Part shown: positions 35,150 through 44,412 of the stretch, one piece after another
Layout: every line of letters starts with the position of its first letter
Numbering within the stretch: position 1 is the first letter of the stretch
Assembly (NCBI RefSeq): GCF_011378905.1
Contig: NZ_WTPY01000002.1
Location: 310,001 to 374,000, forward strand
Reading direction: 5' to 3'
DNA length: 64,000 nucleotides
DNA from: Paraglaciecola sp. 20A4
GTDB lineage: Bacteria; Pseudomonadota; Gammaproteobacteria; Enterobacterales; Alteromonadaceae
Made by a program: the position numbers and the translations under genes
Notes under the pieces: model-generated
The model's database searches: none
Told to the model about the DNA's origin: nothing
Seen by the model: only the letters and a program-made list of their open reading frames with translations

Positions 35150-35443
35150 TTAGTTCATGCCGTATTGTTTAAGCTTCTTACGTAGCGTGCCACGATTGAT
35201 GCCTAACATGATTGACGCGCGGGTTTGATTGCCGCGGGTAAAAGTCATGATTTCTTCTAACATTGGCGCTTCAACTTCGGCCATTACTAGCTCATACAAG
35301 TTTTCAATGTCTGTGTTGTCTAGTTGCTTAAGATACTTATTAACTGCCTGTTTTACTGAGTCACGTAAAGGCTTCTGCGCCTGTGTTTGTGAAGGAGTCG
35401 TTACCGTTGTGGTAAAAGGAGAAGTTACATTTTGCTCGAACAT
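35150..35443 (-). CDS. fis: Nucleoid-associated protein Fis
   Basis: Fis bends DNA and regulates stable RNA synthesis, recombination and replication. The 97-residue product is nearly identical to enterobacterial Fis over the second half ([39 protein letters not shown]). The ATG at 35443 reproduces the family N-terminus MFEQ; a TTG two codons upstream is rejected. dusB precedes it by 29 bases on the same strand, the conserved dusB-fis operon, followed by a strong terminator. Confidence 0.97.
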   Translation of the reverse strand: MFEQNVTSPFTTTVTTPSQTQAQKPLRDSVKQAVNKYLKQLDNTDIENLYELVMAEVEAPMLEEIMTFTRGNQTRASIMLGINRGTLRKKLKQYGMN

Positions 35444-35472
35444 ATACAATCTTGCTCTTTAGTTAGTCATCG

Positions 35473-36474
35473 TTAGGCAGCAGGTGATACGAGATGAGTC
35501 GTAGATTCGCCTGCCATTTGGTCGAAATAATATGCCAATGTATCGAGTTGCTCTACTGCATCATCGATGGCATTGAACTTGGCTCGGAACAACCGTTCCC
35601 GGTCATGTTCCGCTAAATACCAACCCACATGTTTACGGGCAATCCGTGCTCCCAAATATTCACCGTAAAACTGATGAACATTAGCTACGTGCGCTAGTAA
35701 TACGTCGCGTACTTCGCTTAATGGGGGCGAGGGTAGTATCTCGCCAGTTTGCAGAAAGTGCTGAATTTGGCGAAATATCCAAGGGTTACCTTGGGCACCT
35801 CTGCCTATCATCAACGCATCTGCTTCGGTGTACTCCAACACGTGTTTTGCACTGTGCACGCAGGTAATATCACCGTTGGCAACAATGGGTATCGACACCG
35901 CCTGTTTAATGGCTTTAATTGTGTCGTACTCAGCGTTACCTTTGTACATACAGGCCCGGGTGCGGCCATGAACTGCTAAAGATTGAATGCCGTGTTGTTC
36001 GGCGATTTTAGCAATGAGCAACCCGTTGCGATTATCCGTATTCCAGCCTGTGCGTATTTTTAAGGTTACCGGTACTTTTACTGCCTTCACTACAGCTTGA
36101 ACAATACGTTCAACCAATTGTGGATCTTGCAGTAGCGCAGAGCCCGCCAACTTTTTATTTACTTTCTTTGCTGGGCACCCCATGTTGATATCAACAATCT
36201 GAGCACCGTTATCCACGTTAAACTGTGCCGCTTGAGCCATTAATAATGGATCAGCGCCAGCAATCTGTACTGCACGAACCCCTTCTTCGCCAACATGATC
36301 CATACGTTGCTTAGATTTATTTGATCGCCAAACGTCAGGATTCGACGAAAGCATTTCAGAAACCACTAAGCCAGCACCCATGCGTTTGCATAATTGCCTA
36401 AACGGTCGATCTGTCACACCTGCCATTGGCGCCAGAATCAAATTATTTTCGAGCTTGTAAGGACCAATCTGCAT
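35473..36474 (-). CDS. dusB: tRNA-dihydrouridine synthase B
   Basis: DusB uses FMN and NADPH to reduce uridine at a D-loop position in tRNA. The 333-residue product has APMAGVTDRPFRQLCKRMGA, the catalytic-cysteine motif DINMGCPAKKVNKKLAGSAL, VHGRTRACMYKG and MIGRGAQGNPWIF. Length is normal. It heads the dusB-fis operon. The 269-base upstream region holds a small hairpin (36696-36718) and no recognised gene. Confidence 0.96.
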   Translation of the reverse strand: MQIGPYKLENNLILAPMAGVTDRPFRQLCKRMGAGLVVSEMLSSNPDVWRSNKSKQRMDHVGEEGVRAVQIAGADPLLMAQAAQFNVDNGAQIVDINMGCPAKKVNKKLAGSALLQDPQLVERIVQAVVKAVKVPVTLKIRTGWNTDNRNGLLIAKIAEQHGIQSLAVHGRTRACMYKGNAEYDTIKAIKQAVSIPIVANGDITCVHSAKHVLEYTEADALMIGRGAQGNPWIFRQIQHFLQTGEILPSPPLSEVRDVLLAHVANVHQFYGEYLGARIARKHVGWYLAEHDRERLFRAKFNAIDDAVEQLDTLAYYFDQMAGESTTHLVSPAA

Positions 36475-36743
36475 AATTCAAAACGCGAAATCGCGCAAAA
36501 ACTGTCCGGTTTGCAAAAAAGGGCGGCAAGTTTACGGTTTTTTTACAGGCTTGGAAAGGCTATATTTTGAACAAATTGTCAGTTTTTTTGCCATTTTGGG
36601 CTTGACACTTATAGAACAAGGCGAATCACGGGGGTTCCGCCATGTTGCTGCGTAATATCTGAACGCCGGTGTAAATTAAATGTAGCTAAGTTGGCAGGGT
36701 TTGTAACAGAGAAACCCTATAAAGGCTGAGGGTAAGAGGGTAT

Positions 36744-37049
36744 TTAAAACTTTATTTTGCCGGTCAGCATATCCTTAAACATCACCCAATCCCCTAAGAA
36801 ACTGTAAAACGGGTAGGTAAACGTGGCTGGTTTGTTATGTTCAAAAAAGAAATGACCTACCCAAGCGAAGCCATATCCTAATACCGGTATAAACCATAAG
36901 AGCGCTAATTGACTATTCATAACAGCATATATGATGAGCATAATAATTAAGCTTGAGCCTATAAAATGTAGACGGCGGCAAACGTTATCTTGATGTTCAC
37001 TCAAGTAATACGGATAGAAATCGGCAAAACGTTGGTATTTATGCGACAT
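36744..37049 (-). CDS. Mpo1-like (DUF962) membrane protein
   Basis: From ATG 37049 the product has 101 residues with FADFYPYYLSEHQDNVCRRLHF and HFFFEHNKPATFTYPFYSFLGD, which are the two conserved blocks of the Mpo1/YGL010w family. Two hydrophobic segments lie between them. In yeast Mpo1 is an Fe(II)-dependent dioxygenase that alpha-oxidises 2-hydroxy fatty acids; the conserved His residues (in LSEH, HF, HFFFEHN) are present here. The start is chosen from the GGAAGGGG Shine-Dalgarno, not the further upstream ATG at 37076. Confidence 0.82.
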   Translation of the reverse strand: MSHKYQRFADFYPYYLSEHQDNVCRRLHFIGSSLIIMLIIYAVMNSQLALLWFIPVLGYGFAWVGHFFFEHNKPATFTYPFYSFLGDWVMFKDMLTGKIKF

Positions 37050-37224
37050 TGGGTTTCCCCTTCCATGTTGTTCCAATAGACTATGACGTTAGCACGGCCG
37101 CAGCCTAGGTAATTGTCTAATCGGCGACAATTCAGCGTTTTTCGCTGATTGGTGCTTAAAATGTGGCTTGAGTTTGGAGCAAATGACCCCACCATTTGAT
37201 CATTAACATCATAAGAGATCTGAG

Positions 37225-38070
37225 ATGCAAAATAGCGTAGACATCACCATAGAAAACTTTCAGCAAGTCATATTACAAGACTCAACAACTCAATTGGTTA
37301 TGCTTGAGTTCTGGGCGCAAGGTTATGAGCCGAGCGAGCAACTAGCACCAGTTTTACAAGCGATAGCGCATAAACAAGGCGCAAATTTGTTGCATGCTCG
37401 GGTAGATTGTCAGGCGCAACCAGATATTACAGCGCAATTTGGCGTGCAAAATCTGCCCACAGTTATGTTGATTAAAGATGGTCAACCCATTGATGGTTTT
37501 GCTGGCGTTGAAAGCGAAGTCAATATTCAAGCTATGTTAGACAAGCACCTACCTAAGCCTCAAGACGAATTATTTGCTCAAGCGAAGGCTATGGCAGAAC
37601 AAGCAAATTACCAAGAAGCCTATACTTTGGTTAAAGAGGCGTCAGATCTTGATGCTAGCCGTGCTGATATCAAATTGTTACTAGCTGATTGCCAAGTGGA
37701 AGTAGGTCAGGTTAATCAGGCTAAAGCGTTATTGGCGACGATTGGCTTGGTAGACCAAGATGGATATTACCGGACTATTTTGGGTAAAATAGAACTCGCT
37801 GAGCAAGCGGCAGAATCACCTGAGATTATCGCTTTGCAACAGGCCCTAGAAAATGATCCAGATAACTTAGACTTAAAAGTAAAGTTGGCTGTGCAACTGC
37901 GTCAAGCCAATCAGATAGAAGAAGCGTTAAGTTTAATGCATAGTGTTTTGCTTAAAGATCTTAACTTTCAAGATGCAAAAAAGCTGATGCTCGATATGAT
38001 TAATGCCTTACCTGACGGCGAACCGCTTAAGTCGCAATATCGACGTAAGGTCTATAGTTTACTGTATTAA
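37225..38070 (+). CDS. CnoX/YbbN-like thioredoxin-fold co-chaperone with TPR domain
   Basis: The 281-residue product has an N-terminal thioredoxin fold (LVMLEFWAQGYEPSEQLAPV, RVDCQAQPDITAQFGVQNLPTVML) and a C-terminal helical TPR-like domain, as in CnoX/YbbN, which protects proteins from oxidative aggregation. The CXXC site is replaced by YEPS, so it is not a redox thioredoxin. E. coli CnoX has SQHC. Length matches the family. A Shine-Dalgarno-like GAGAT lies upstream of ATG 37225, and a strong terminator follows. Confidence 0.88.
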   Translation: MQNSVDITIENFQQVILQDSTTQLVMLEFWAQGYEPSEQLAPVLQAIAHKQGANLLHARVDCQAQPDITAQFGVQNLPTVMLIKDGQPIDGFAGVESEVNIQAMLDKHLPKPQDELFAQAKAMAEQANYQEAYTLVKEASDLDASRADIKLLLADCQVEVGQVNQAKALLATIGLVDQDGYYRTILGKIELAEQAAESPEIIALQQALENDPDNLDLKVKLAVQLRQANQIEEALSLMHSVLLKDLNFQDAKKLMLDMINALPDGEPLKSQYRRKVYSLLY

Positions 38071-38112
38071 TAGTCATCGAGTCCGTCCAGCGGCAGACCA
38101 AAATCAAGCTGA

Positions 38113-38144
38113 AATGCCAAGGGTGGAAATCCTTGGCATTTTTT
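38113..38144 (+). terminator. Intrinsic terminator of the CnoX-like gene
   Basis: AATGCCAAGG (38113-38122) and CCTTGGCATT (38131-38140) form a 10-base stem followed by six T. It also stands at the end of the convergent LysR gene. Confidence 0.9.
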
Positions 38145-38161
38145 ATCCTATATGCTTAGCT

Positions 38162-39052
38162 TTAGCTAAATGCCTGTTTCACGAAATCAAAAAAAGCCTC
38201 AGCTTTGCGTGTTGCTAAGCTGTTTTGTGGGCGTAAAAACCATACAGGTGCTTGGGGCATCGCAAGGACATTGGGCAATACCTCAACTAATTCACCGCTG
38301 GCCATGCAACCTTTAATAGCCAACTCAGATTTGATGCCAATGCCATGGCCACTGAGCAGTGCCTGAGTCATATTGTCACTATTGGAAATAGTGAAGCGTG
38401 TGGAAGCGTTGAAGGTAAAAACACTGCCGTCGTTGTGCAGTAGCTTAAATTGTTTCTGCCAAGGTAAGCATACAAATCGGTGTTCGGTTAGCGTTTGCAC
38501 ATGGTCAATCGGGGCAAATTGATGCAAGTAATCGGGAGACGCGCATAATATACGCTGGTTATTAGTAATTTTACGAGCCAGTAGTCCAGAGTTAGCCAAG
38601 GTACCCACACGAATCGCGACATCTTGGGCATCATCGACTACATTGACAAAATGGTCAGTGACGAGAAAATCCAGAATCACATCAGGATATTGCTGTTCGA
38701 ATTTCGCTAAATTGGGCAGTATATAAATTGAAAATACCCAAGGCGGGAGTGTCACCCGCAATGTTCCGTTTATCCCACTATCTCTTGCTCCTATAGCAAA
38801 TTCGGCATCATATAAAGCCGCTAAAATATCCCCTACGCGTTGGTAGAATTCCTCACCTTCGGCAGAGGGTCTAACGTTTCGACTATCCCTGAAAACAAGA
38901 ACGGTGCCCAATATGCGTTCAAGTTTGGATAAACGGTGGCTGACCGTAGCGGGGGATATATTTAGCGCATTGGCTGCAGACACTACGCCTGTATTTTCTA
39001 CAATCGCTACAAACGTTTCTAAGTCATTGATTGTATACACGATGTCTTCCAA
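38162..39052 (-). CDS. LysR-family transcriptional regulator
   Basis: The 296-residue product has the N-terminal winged helix-turn-helix (FVAIVENTGVVSAANALNIS, PATVSHRLSKLERILGTVLV) and a periplasmic-binding-protein-like effector domain. It is divergent from the peroxiredoxin-like gene with a 109-base spacer, so it probably regulates that gene and the downstream HAD gene. The ATGs of the two genes face away from each other across an AT-rich region with short inverted repeats. Effector unknown. Confidence 0.9.
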   Translation of the reverse strand: MEDIVYTINDLETFVAIVENTGVVSAANALNISPATVSHRLSKLERILGTVLVFRDSRNVRPSAEGEEFYQRVGDILAALYDAEFAIGARDSGINGTLRVTLPPWVFSIYILPNLAKFEQQYPDVILDFLVTDHFVNVVDDAQDVAIRVGTLANSGLLARKITNNQRILCASPDYLHQFAPIDHVQTLTEHRFVCLPWQKQFKLLHNDGSVFTFNASTRFTISNSDNMTQALLSGHGIGIKSELAIKGCMASGELVEVLPNVLAMPQAPVWFLRPQNSLATRKAEAFFDFVKQAFS

Positions 39053-39161
39053 GATTGGCTTAATTCGAAAATATTAAACCATGCATTCGGTTTTACACGG
39101 TAGGTTTTAATTTTTCTAACCCCATATTTTACGAAAGTAAAACTTCACTTAGGAAACGTTT

Positions 39162-39806
39162 ATGTCACTACATGCGCAAATTGCAGAATATGACGCCCAA
39201 AAAGCCATCAATATGCCGAAGGATATCTTTGACTTAATGGCCAAAACCACAGATACCTTGGTTGCAACAGGTATTGCCAATGATGCACTCACCGTTGGGG
39301 ATTACGCGCCGGATTTTAGTTTGCCCAATGTTACCGGGAAATTAGTCACATTGGCTGAACTGCTTGCCCATGGTCCTGTGGTGTTAAGCTTTTACCGCGG
39401 TGGCTGGTGTCCCTACTGTAATTTTGAATTACGGGCGTTTCAAAATGTATTGCCTGAAATTCAGCAGTTAGGTGGTCAATTAGTGGCGATCTCTCCGCAG
39501 ACACCTGATAACTCATTGAGTACCAAAGAAAAAAATGAGTTGGGCTATGCGGTTTTAGCCGACGTTGGAAATAAGGTGACAAACGATTATGGCTTGGTGT
39601 TTAGTTTAGATACGCGTTTACGACCTGTGTATGAGAAATTTGGTTTAGACATTCCGGCGATTAATGGCGATGACACTTTTACCTTACCGATGCCAGCAAC
39701 TTACATTATTGGGCAAGATGGCAAAATCGTTTATGCCTTTGTGGCTGAAGATTACACCAAACGCGCCGAGCCCAGTGATGTAATTGACGTTTTAGCGACG
39801 CTATAG
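39162..39806 (+). CDS. AhpC/TSA-family peroxiredoxin-like protein
   Basis: The 214-residue product has a thioredoxin fold of the AhpC/TSA superfamily: DYAPDFSLPNVTGKLVTLAE, then VVLSFYRGGWCPYCNFELRA with a CPYC pair (W-C-P-Y-C) in the place of the peroxidatic site. The N-terminal 45 residues are helical. This type is common as a cytoplasmic peroxiredoxin-like protein next to LysR regulators. Likely thiol-dependent reductase activity; the substrate is unknown. A Shine-Dalgarno AGGAAACG precedes ATG 39162. Confidence 0.88.
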   Translation: MSLHAQIAEYDAQKAINMPKDIFDLMAKTTDTLVATGIANDALTVGDYAPDFSLPNVTGKLVTLAELLAHGPVVLSFYRGGWCPYCNFELRAFQNVLPEIQQLGGQLVAISPQTPDNSLSTKEKNELGYAVLADVGNKVTNDYGLVFSLDTRLRPVYEKFGLDIPAINGDDTFTLPMPATYIIGQDGKIVYAFVAEDYTKRAEPSDVIDVLATL

Positions 39807-39850
39807 ACAACACGTTTATCCATTTACGATTAGCAAGAGTATAGATTCCC

Positions 39851-40606
39851 ATGCATTCAACAAAATTAATCCGTTATATATCTATAGCGGTACTTTTTTT
39901 CTCACTAGTAGGAGCAAATTTTATGGCCCTCGCAGCCCCTAAACCTAAAGTTATTATTTTTGACGTAAACGAAACATTACTTGATTTGGATACCATGCGT
40001 ACCTCGATTGGTAAAGCGTTAGACGGCCATGAAGAGCTCACCACTTTGTGGTTCTCAACCATGTTGCACCACTCATTAGTGACAACAGTTACCGGCGATT
40101 ATCAAGATTTTGGTAAGATTGGCGTCGCCGCGCTGATGATGGTCGCGCAGAATAACAATATTGATATCACTGAAGAAGAAGCGCTAACGGCTATTAAAAC
40201 GCCCTTATTGTCTCTGCCGGCACATGCTGATGTTAAACCGAGTCTAACGGCACTTAAAGCACAAGGATTCAAAATTGTGAGCTTAACCAACTCATCGAAT
40301 AAAGGTGTTGAAACACAATTTAAAAATGCCGGGTTAACTAATTATTTTGACAAGCGCATGAGTATTGAAGACATCAAAGTCTATAAGCCTGACTTACGTT
40401 CTTACGCTTGGGCTCTTAAACAATTAAACGTTAAACCAGAAGAGGCGCTTATGGTCGCTGCTCACGGTTGGGATGTGGCTGGTGCTAAAGCCGCAGGCTT
40501 GCAAACCGCATTTGTGGCCCGCCCAGGTAAAGCGCTATATCCGTTGGCATCTAAACCAGATTATGTGGTTAAAGACCTTAGCGAATTGGTTGAAATACTT
40601 AAATAA
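39851..40606 (+). CDS. Haloacid-dehalogenase-type hydrolase, possibly exported
   Basis: The 251-residue frame has HAD motif I IIFDVNETLLDLD, motif II VSLTNSSNKG and the later motifs with K (VYKPDLRSY) and the AHGWDVAGAKAAG acidic site. These match type II haloacid dehalogenases. The first 28 residues from ATG 39851 look like a signal peptide (hydrophobic, ending ALAA). A second ATG at 39923 has a much better Shine-Dalgarno (AGGAG, 8 bases) and would give a cytoplasmic 227-residue enzyme. It lies 44 bases downstream of the peroxiredoxin-like gene, likely co-transcribed. Confidence 0.85.
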   Translation: MHSTKLIRYISIAVLFFSLVGANFMALAAPKPKVIIFDVNETLLDLDTMRTSIGKALDGHEELTTLWFSTMLHHSLVTTVTGDYQDFGKIGVAALMMVAQNNNIDITEEEALTAIKTPLLSLPAHADVKPSLTALKAQGFKIVSLTNSSNKGVETQFKNAGLTNYFDKRMSIEDIKVYKPDLRSYAWALKQLNVKPEEALMVAAHGWDVAGAKAAGLQTAFVARPGKALYPLASKPDYVVKDLSELVEILK

Positions 40607-40879
40607 AGTTTAAATTGATAGCTATATTGTTTATAAACCGCCTCAGAGTATGCAACGTGATTCTGGGGCTGGCTTAAAACCCATTAGATTTAAGCATATC
40701 TATCCGCTTTAACATTTCATTTTTCTGTTCTATCAGTCTTCGACCATAACGCCCGAACTATAATGCTTTAAATATAGGCATGTTAACGTTTTCCGATTTT
40801 ATGCTTATACCAGCCCCACTAGGAAATCGTTAGGGGGGGTAATGTGTAGTCGACAAATAATCGAATGAGTCATTAAAGA

Positions 40880-41464
40880 ATGCAACATGAATATTACGAC
40901 ATTGTCATAGATGCTCACCACCCGCTGTTTAACCTTTCGTGCTGGGATAAAGTTCGCTTTGAACAGTGTCGCTTCGAAGGACTCAATTTACCCAAAAATC
41001 AGTGGCGATATTGCGTATTCGACGAGTGTGAATTTTCACACTGTGATTTATCAATGCTCGGCTTGAACAATAGTCAATTTCACAGTGCGTTATTTAGTGA
41101 TTGTAAGTTGCTAGGTATCGATTGGGCGCAAGCAGATTGGACAGCTAATTTAGGTGATCCACCTAAATTTATCCGTTGCCTACTCAGTGCAGGGTCGTTC
41201 TTTGGTCTGAACCTTCAAGGGCTGTGCATGATTGATTGCAAAGTGCATGACGTTGAATTTTCTGAAGGGGTATTTATTAAAGCGATATTTTGCGGCAGTG
41301 AGCTGACACATAGTCGTTTTCACAATGCTGATTTGAGACAAGCTGATTTTAGTGACGCACAAAATTATCAGATCGATGTCAGGCACAATAGGTTAGACAA
41401 GGCGCGGTTTTCTCGTATTGATGCCTTGGGATTGCTCGATTCGTTGGGTATTGAATTGGTGTGA
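40880..41464 (+). CDS. Pentapeptide-repeat protein (Qnr/McbG-like)
   Basis: The 194-residue product consists of repeated five-residue units of the A(D/N)LXX type (FEQCRFEGLNL, VFDECEFSHCDLSML, LFSDCKLLGIDW, FHNADLRQADFSDA), which form a right-handed beta-helix. The LLGIDW interruption resembles that in Qnr and McbG proteins, which mimic DNA and shield DNA gyrase. Whether it protects from quinolones here is not known. No strong Shine-Dalgarno. Stands alone in the accessory region. Confidence 0.85.
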   Translation: MQHEYYDIVIDAHHPLFNLSCWDKVRFEQCRFEGLNLPKNQWRYCVFDECEFSHCDLSMLGLNNSQFHSALFSDCKLLGIDWAQADWTANLGDPPKFIRCLLSAGSFFGLNLQGLCMIDCKVHDVEFSEGVFIKAIFCGSELTHSRFHNADLRQADFSDAQNYQIDVRHNRLDKARFSRIDALGLLDSLGIELV

Positions 41465-42175
41465 TCGTGTGTCATTATTAACGAGATTTCACATATCTTC
41501 TAAGCGTTTCTAGCCATTCTTTTCTAAACGGCTATCCTAGGCGATCAGCGCTCTTTGCGATCGCTTTCAAATCCCAGATAGGATACGTAACGTAAGGCAA
41601 ATTAATTCAAAATGAACACGCCACCTTAAGTCGGTATCTATTTTATAGAACCGTCCGTTAGCCATCCCGGCTCTAAAGGTTCCTAGAATCGGATAAAAAT
41701 TAAAAGCAAGAATATGCTCGATAAGCCGTATGTTGTGCTTATTTATCACTTCTCTCAGCTGCGAGAATACTAATTTAGTACATATTTAATTTAGCTTTCT
41801 AAGCATATTGTCTAATCGTTAAGCGATTTTACCCATGTTATCTTCTTTGCATCGAAAGCTGATGTTCAATTTAGCCTGTAAAGCATAAAAATTAATCAGT
41901 CTATACATCAGTATTTTTTATCTGATGCGTGTGTAAAAAACTCTAAGTTATTCAGGAAGATGTAGGCCTGTTTATAGTAGGCGCTACCAATTACATGCAG
42001 TGAAGCAAGAGTTGAAATTAATTTAACTTCTTGATTTTAATTGTAATTTTATTTATTTGCACTGAGTGCCCGCTAATTTATTGCCTTTGGCTAGATGGGG
42101 CACCGATATTGCAAATACTGTTTTTAAGGCAAGGCCACAGCCCTTGTTTAATTAATTACCATGAAGAGAGAAACC
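41465..42175. other. Long gene-poor intergenic region
   Basis: The 711-base stretch has no convincing gene. A 60-residue minus-strand frame (41567-41749) with a protein-like composition (LGTFRAGMANGRFYKIDTDLR) could be a decayed fragment, but I do not recognise it. The right end is the promoter region of the small exported protein at 42176. No terminators or repeats stand out. Confidence 0.3.
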
Positions 42176-42523
42176 ATGAAAATCTTATTATCTGTAACCA
42201 CTATTATCACATTAGCTGCAGGCAGTGCGCTTTTGAGTGCGCAAGCGGATGAAAGTGTCTTTAATGTTAGCGCTGCAACGACAATGCCGATATTACCGGC
42301 AGAGCTTCAGCAGCTTGAAGCTAAGTTGACTGAAATTCAGTACGACATGTCTGATCGTAATACCAAGCTACGTGTTGAACGTGCTGTGCATTATTTTAGT
42401 ATGGCTCGTAAGCATGCTGATTCTGGTTGGAGCAAAATGGCTTCAGATCAAGCGACTCGTGGTTTGTCATTACTTGAATTAGATAATATGCAATATATGC
42501 AAAGTAGTGATGTGCAAATGTAA
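42176..42523 (+). CDS. Small exported helical protein, unknown
   Basis: From ATG 42176 (AGAGAG upstream) the product has 115 residues: a signal peptide ending LLSAQA, then a mainly helical, charged body (LPAELQQLEAKLTEIQYDMS, ERAVHYFSMARKHADSGWSKM). No family recognised. The composition resembles small periplasmic stress proteins. A longer version from 42161 adds five residues and has no ribosome site. It stands alone between two gene-poor gaps. Confidence 0.65.
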   Translation: MKILLSVTTIITLAAGSALLSAQADESVFNVSAATTMPILPAELQQLEAKLTEIQYDMSDRNTKLRVERAVHYFSMARKHADSGWSKMASDQATRGLSLLELDNMQYMQSSDVQM

Positions 42524-42888
42524 ATTACGTTTCTTTTAATCCATCGTATCTGCTGATGGCCACTACTACATCATGCATTCCCTGCACCTAGGAACCGCGT
42601 TTAGTTTATCCGGTTAGTATTCACGCCTTTTTCTCACTCCGTCTTTGGGGACGTCTTCCCACGAATTTAAGTAATTCCTTCTTCAACAGCTAAGCAAGAG
42701 CATAAGATGCTCGGGAAACTTGAGTCGGTGGTAAATCAAAAAGCGGCTACTGCGTCGCAAGAGTATTCGCCTCGCTTATCAGCATTGGTTAAGACCAGAT
42801 CTTCTAGAGTAAGATATTTTAATATACAATTTGAGATATGTGATTTCTATACCTACCCCTTTCCCTTCGTGACTTATTTGGAAAAACT
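42524..42888. other. Gene-poor region with a coding-like fragment
   Basis: A stretch near 42680-42830 translates to VIPSSTAKQEHKMLGKLESV and continues as a coding-like helix, but it has no proper start before an upstream stop and changes character downstream. It could be a 3' remnant of a lost gene. I do not recognise it. The rest shows nothing. Confidence 0.25.
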
Positions 42889-43926
42889 ATGCTTTTACAA
42901 TCCCGTTATTTGATAATCGCTCTGTGCTTTTTTGCTTCCTCAGCGAATGCTACTCGCTCACCCTTTGAGCTAGCGGGCAATAGCATCCCTGCTGGCCAGA
43001 AGCGTTCATTTTTCGCCAGTGTTGCAGATACTGATATGCAGATCCCGATCACTGTCTTTCATGGTGTTAAAGCGGGTTCGGTTTTAACGCTATCAGCGGG
43101 TACCCATGGTGACGAGTTCCCTGCAATCACAGCGCTACAACGTTTGCGCTCTGAGATTGATCTGACTGCTCTTAAGGGAACGCTTATTCTTGTACATGCA
43201 GCGAATTTGCCAGCCCTTCATCAGTACGGCCTAAGCGCGCTACATCCAGGTGATAATAAGAACTTAAATCGTGAGTTTCCTGGCAATGCAAATGGTTCAG
43301 ATACAGAACGTCTTGCGCACTTTTTAACACGAGAAATTGTCGACCGTAGCGATTACTTTGCTGACTTACACTCTGGCAGCGCATATCAGCAACTCTGGCC
43401 GCATATCTACGCACCATTTGTGGGTGATGAAGCGCTAGATGCCCGCACCTTAGCTTGGGCCAAAGCCTCTGGCATGCGTCACGTCATTTTATACGGCGAT
43501 CGCCCTCGAGACCCCGCAAATTCAATTAGTTACCCCAACACAGCGATGACACGTGGAAAACCCGGTCTGACTCTTGAAATCGGCGATCGTGGACACAACG
43601 AGGAAGAAGACGTACTCACTTATCTTGATGCTTTGCGTCGTCTTATTGCGGGTATCGATATGCTGCCTACCACATTACCTGCATCTGAAGGACAAGTTAT
43701 CTATAAACATCTCGTAGACGTTGAAACCCCGGTCACGGGCATTTTTGAACCTCATTGTAAAATAGGCGAACTGGTGAACGCGGGCGCCTTGTTGGGTATT
43801 GTGCGGGATTATTTTGGCGAAACAATCGCTGAGCTTCGAGCACCAAATCGCGGCGTAGTGCTTATGCTTCGACATGCCCCGCCCGTAAACAAGGGAGCTG
43901 GGTTAATCTCTATTGGCATTGAATAA
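42889..43926 (+). CDS. Exported succinylglutamate desuccinylase/aspartoacylase-family protein
   Basis: The 345-residue product has a signal peptide (about 21 residues, ending ANA) and a metallo-acylase domain of the AstE/AspA (M14-like) type. Zinc ligands visible are H and E in AGTHGDEFPA and a second His in YFADLHSGS; the conserved NLNREFPG loop is present. A C-terminal biotinyl-like extension follows (VETPVTGIFEPHCKIGELVN). Its substrate is unknown, perhaps an acylated amino acid or a peptide. An intrinsic terminator follows 8 bases after the stop. Confidence 0.87.
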   Translation: MLLQSRYLIIALCFFASSANATRSPFELAGNSIPAGQKRSFFASVADTDMQIPITVFHGVKAGSVLTLSAGTHGDEFPAITALQRLRSEIDLTALKGTLILVHAANLPALHQYGLSALHPGDNKNLNREFPGNANGSDTERLAHFLTREIVDRSDYFADLHSGSAYQQLWPHIYAPFVGDEALDARTLAWAKASGMRHVILYGDRPRDPANSISYPNTAMTRGKPGLTLEIGDRGHNEEEDVLTYLDALRRLIAGIDMLPTTLPASEGQVIYKHLVDVETPVTGIFEPHCKIGELVNAGALLGIVRDYFGETIAELRAPNRGVVLMLRHAPPVNKGAGLISIGIE

Positions 43927-43934
43927 TGAGTTTT

Positions 43935-43966
43935 GAAGTGCAAATGGTATTTGCACTTCGCTTTTT
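43935..43966 (+). terminator. Intrinsic terminator after the aspartoacylase-family gene
   Basis: GAAGTGCAAAT (43935-43945) and ATTTGCACTTC (43949-43959) form an 11-base perfect stem with a GGT loop, followed by GCTTTTT. Confidence 0.9.
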
Positions 43967-44412
43967 AAAAGCTGCGCTCGCATTATAACCTGCAGTCGAA
44001 AGTAGTAACCAAAAAAGCTCGTTCTCAAGTAAACGTTCCAATCTAATAAAGCCATGCTTACTTTCCTAGCCAATTGGCAAGTCGTGCGTGTTATCGGCAA
44101 AGTTTGGGTGGACTACCTATTCGTTGCGCTTATGAGTGAAAATGACCGATTGATAAAGAGCTATTATCCTTGGCGTTCTGCCTATCCCGTGTACGTCAGC
44201 TTCGGTAATCTGAAAGCTATTGCAATGATGTGGTATTTCTATAAAAACAACATATAGCGCTGGAGAAAATTTAACCTGTGCAGTAGGTTAATGCTCGTGC
44301 AAAAAATGACTGCTATCGGAGGCTGAAAATCCGTTTTACATTCACATACTCATCACGGATTTGTTCAGACAATCACGTTGTGGTTTGCCAAGGAGAAAAG
44401 GCGCAGCATTTA
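43967..44412. other. Gene-poor region
   Basis: No gene recognised. A 67-residue plus-strand frame (44054-44257) has no clear ribosome site and no family likeness. The region sits between a terminator and a decayed monooxygenase gene, which suggests that it is itself degraded sequence. Confidence 0.3.

Noticed and set aside
36691-36718. Terminator upstream of dusB
   Set aside because: A 7-base hairpin is present but has no U-tract on either strand.
42707-42913. 68-residue plus-strand ORF
   Set aside because: Only its first half is coding-like, it has no ribosome site and it runs into the next gene.
44054-44257. 67-residue plus-strand ORF
   Set aside because: No ribosome site, no recognised family and an unusual composition; likely chance or remnant.
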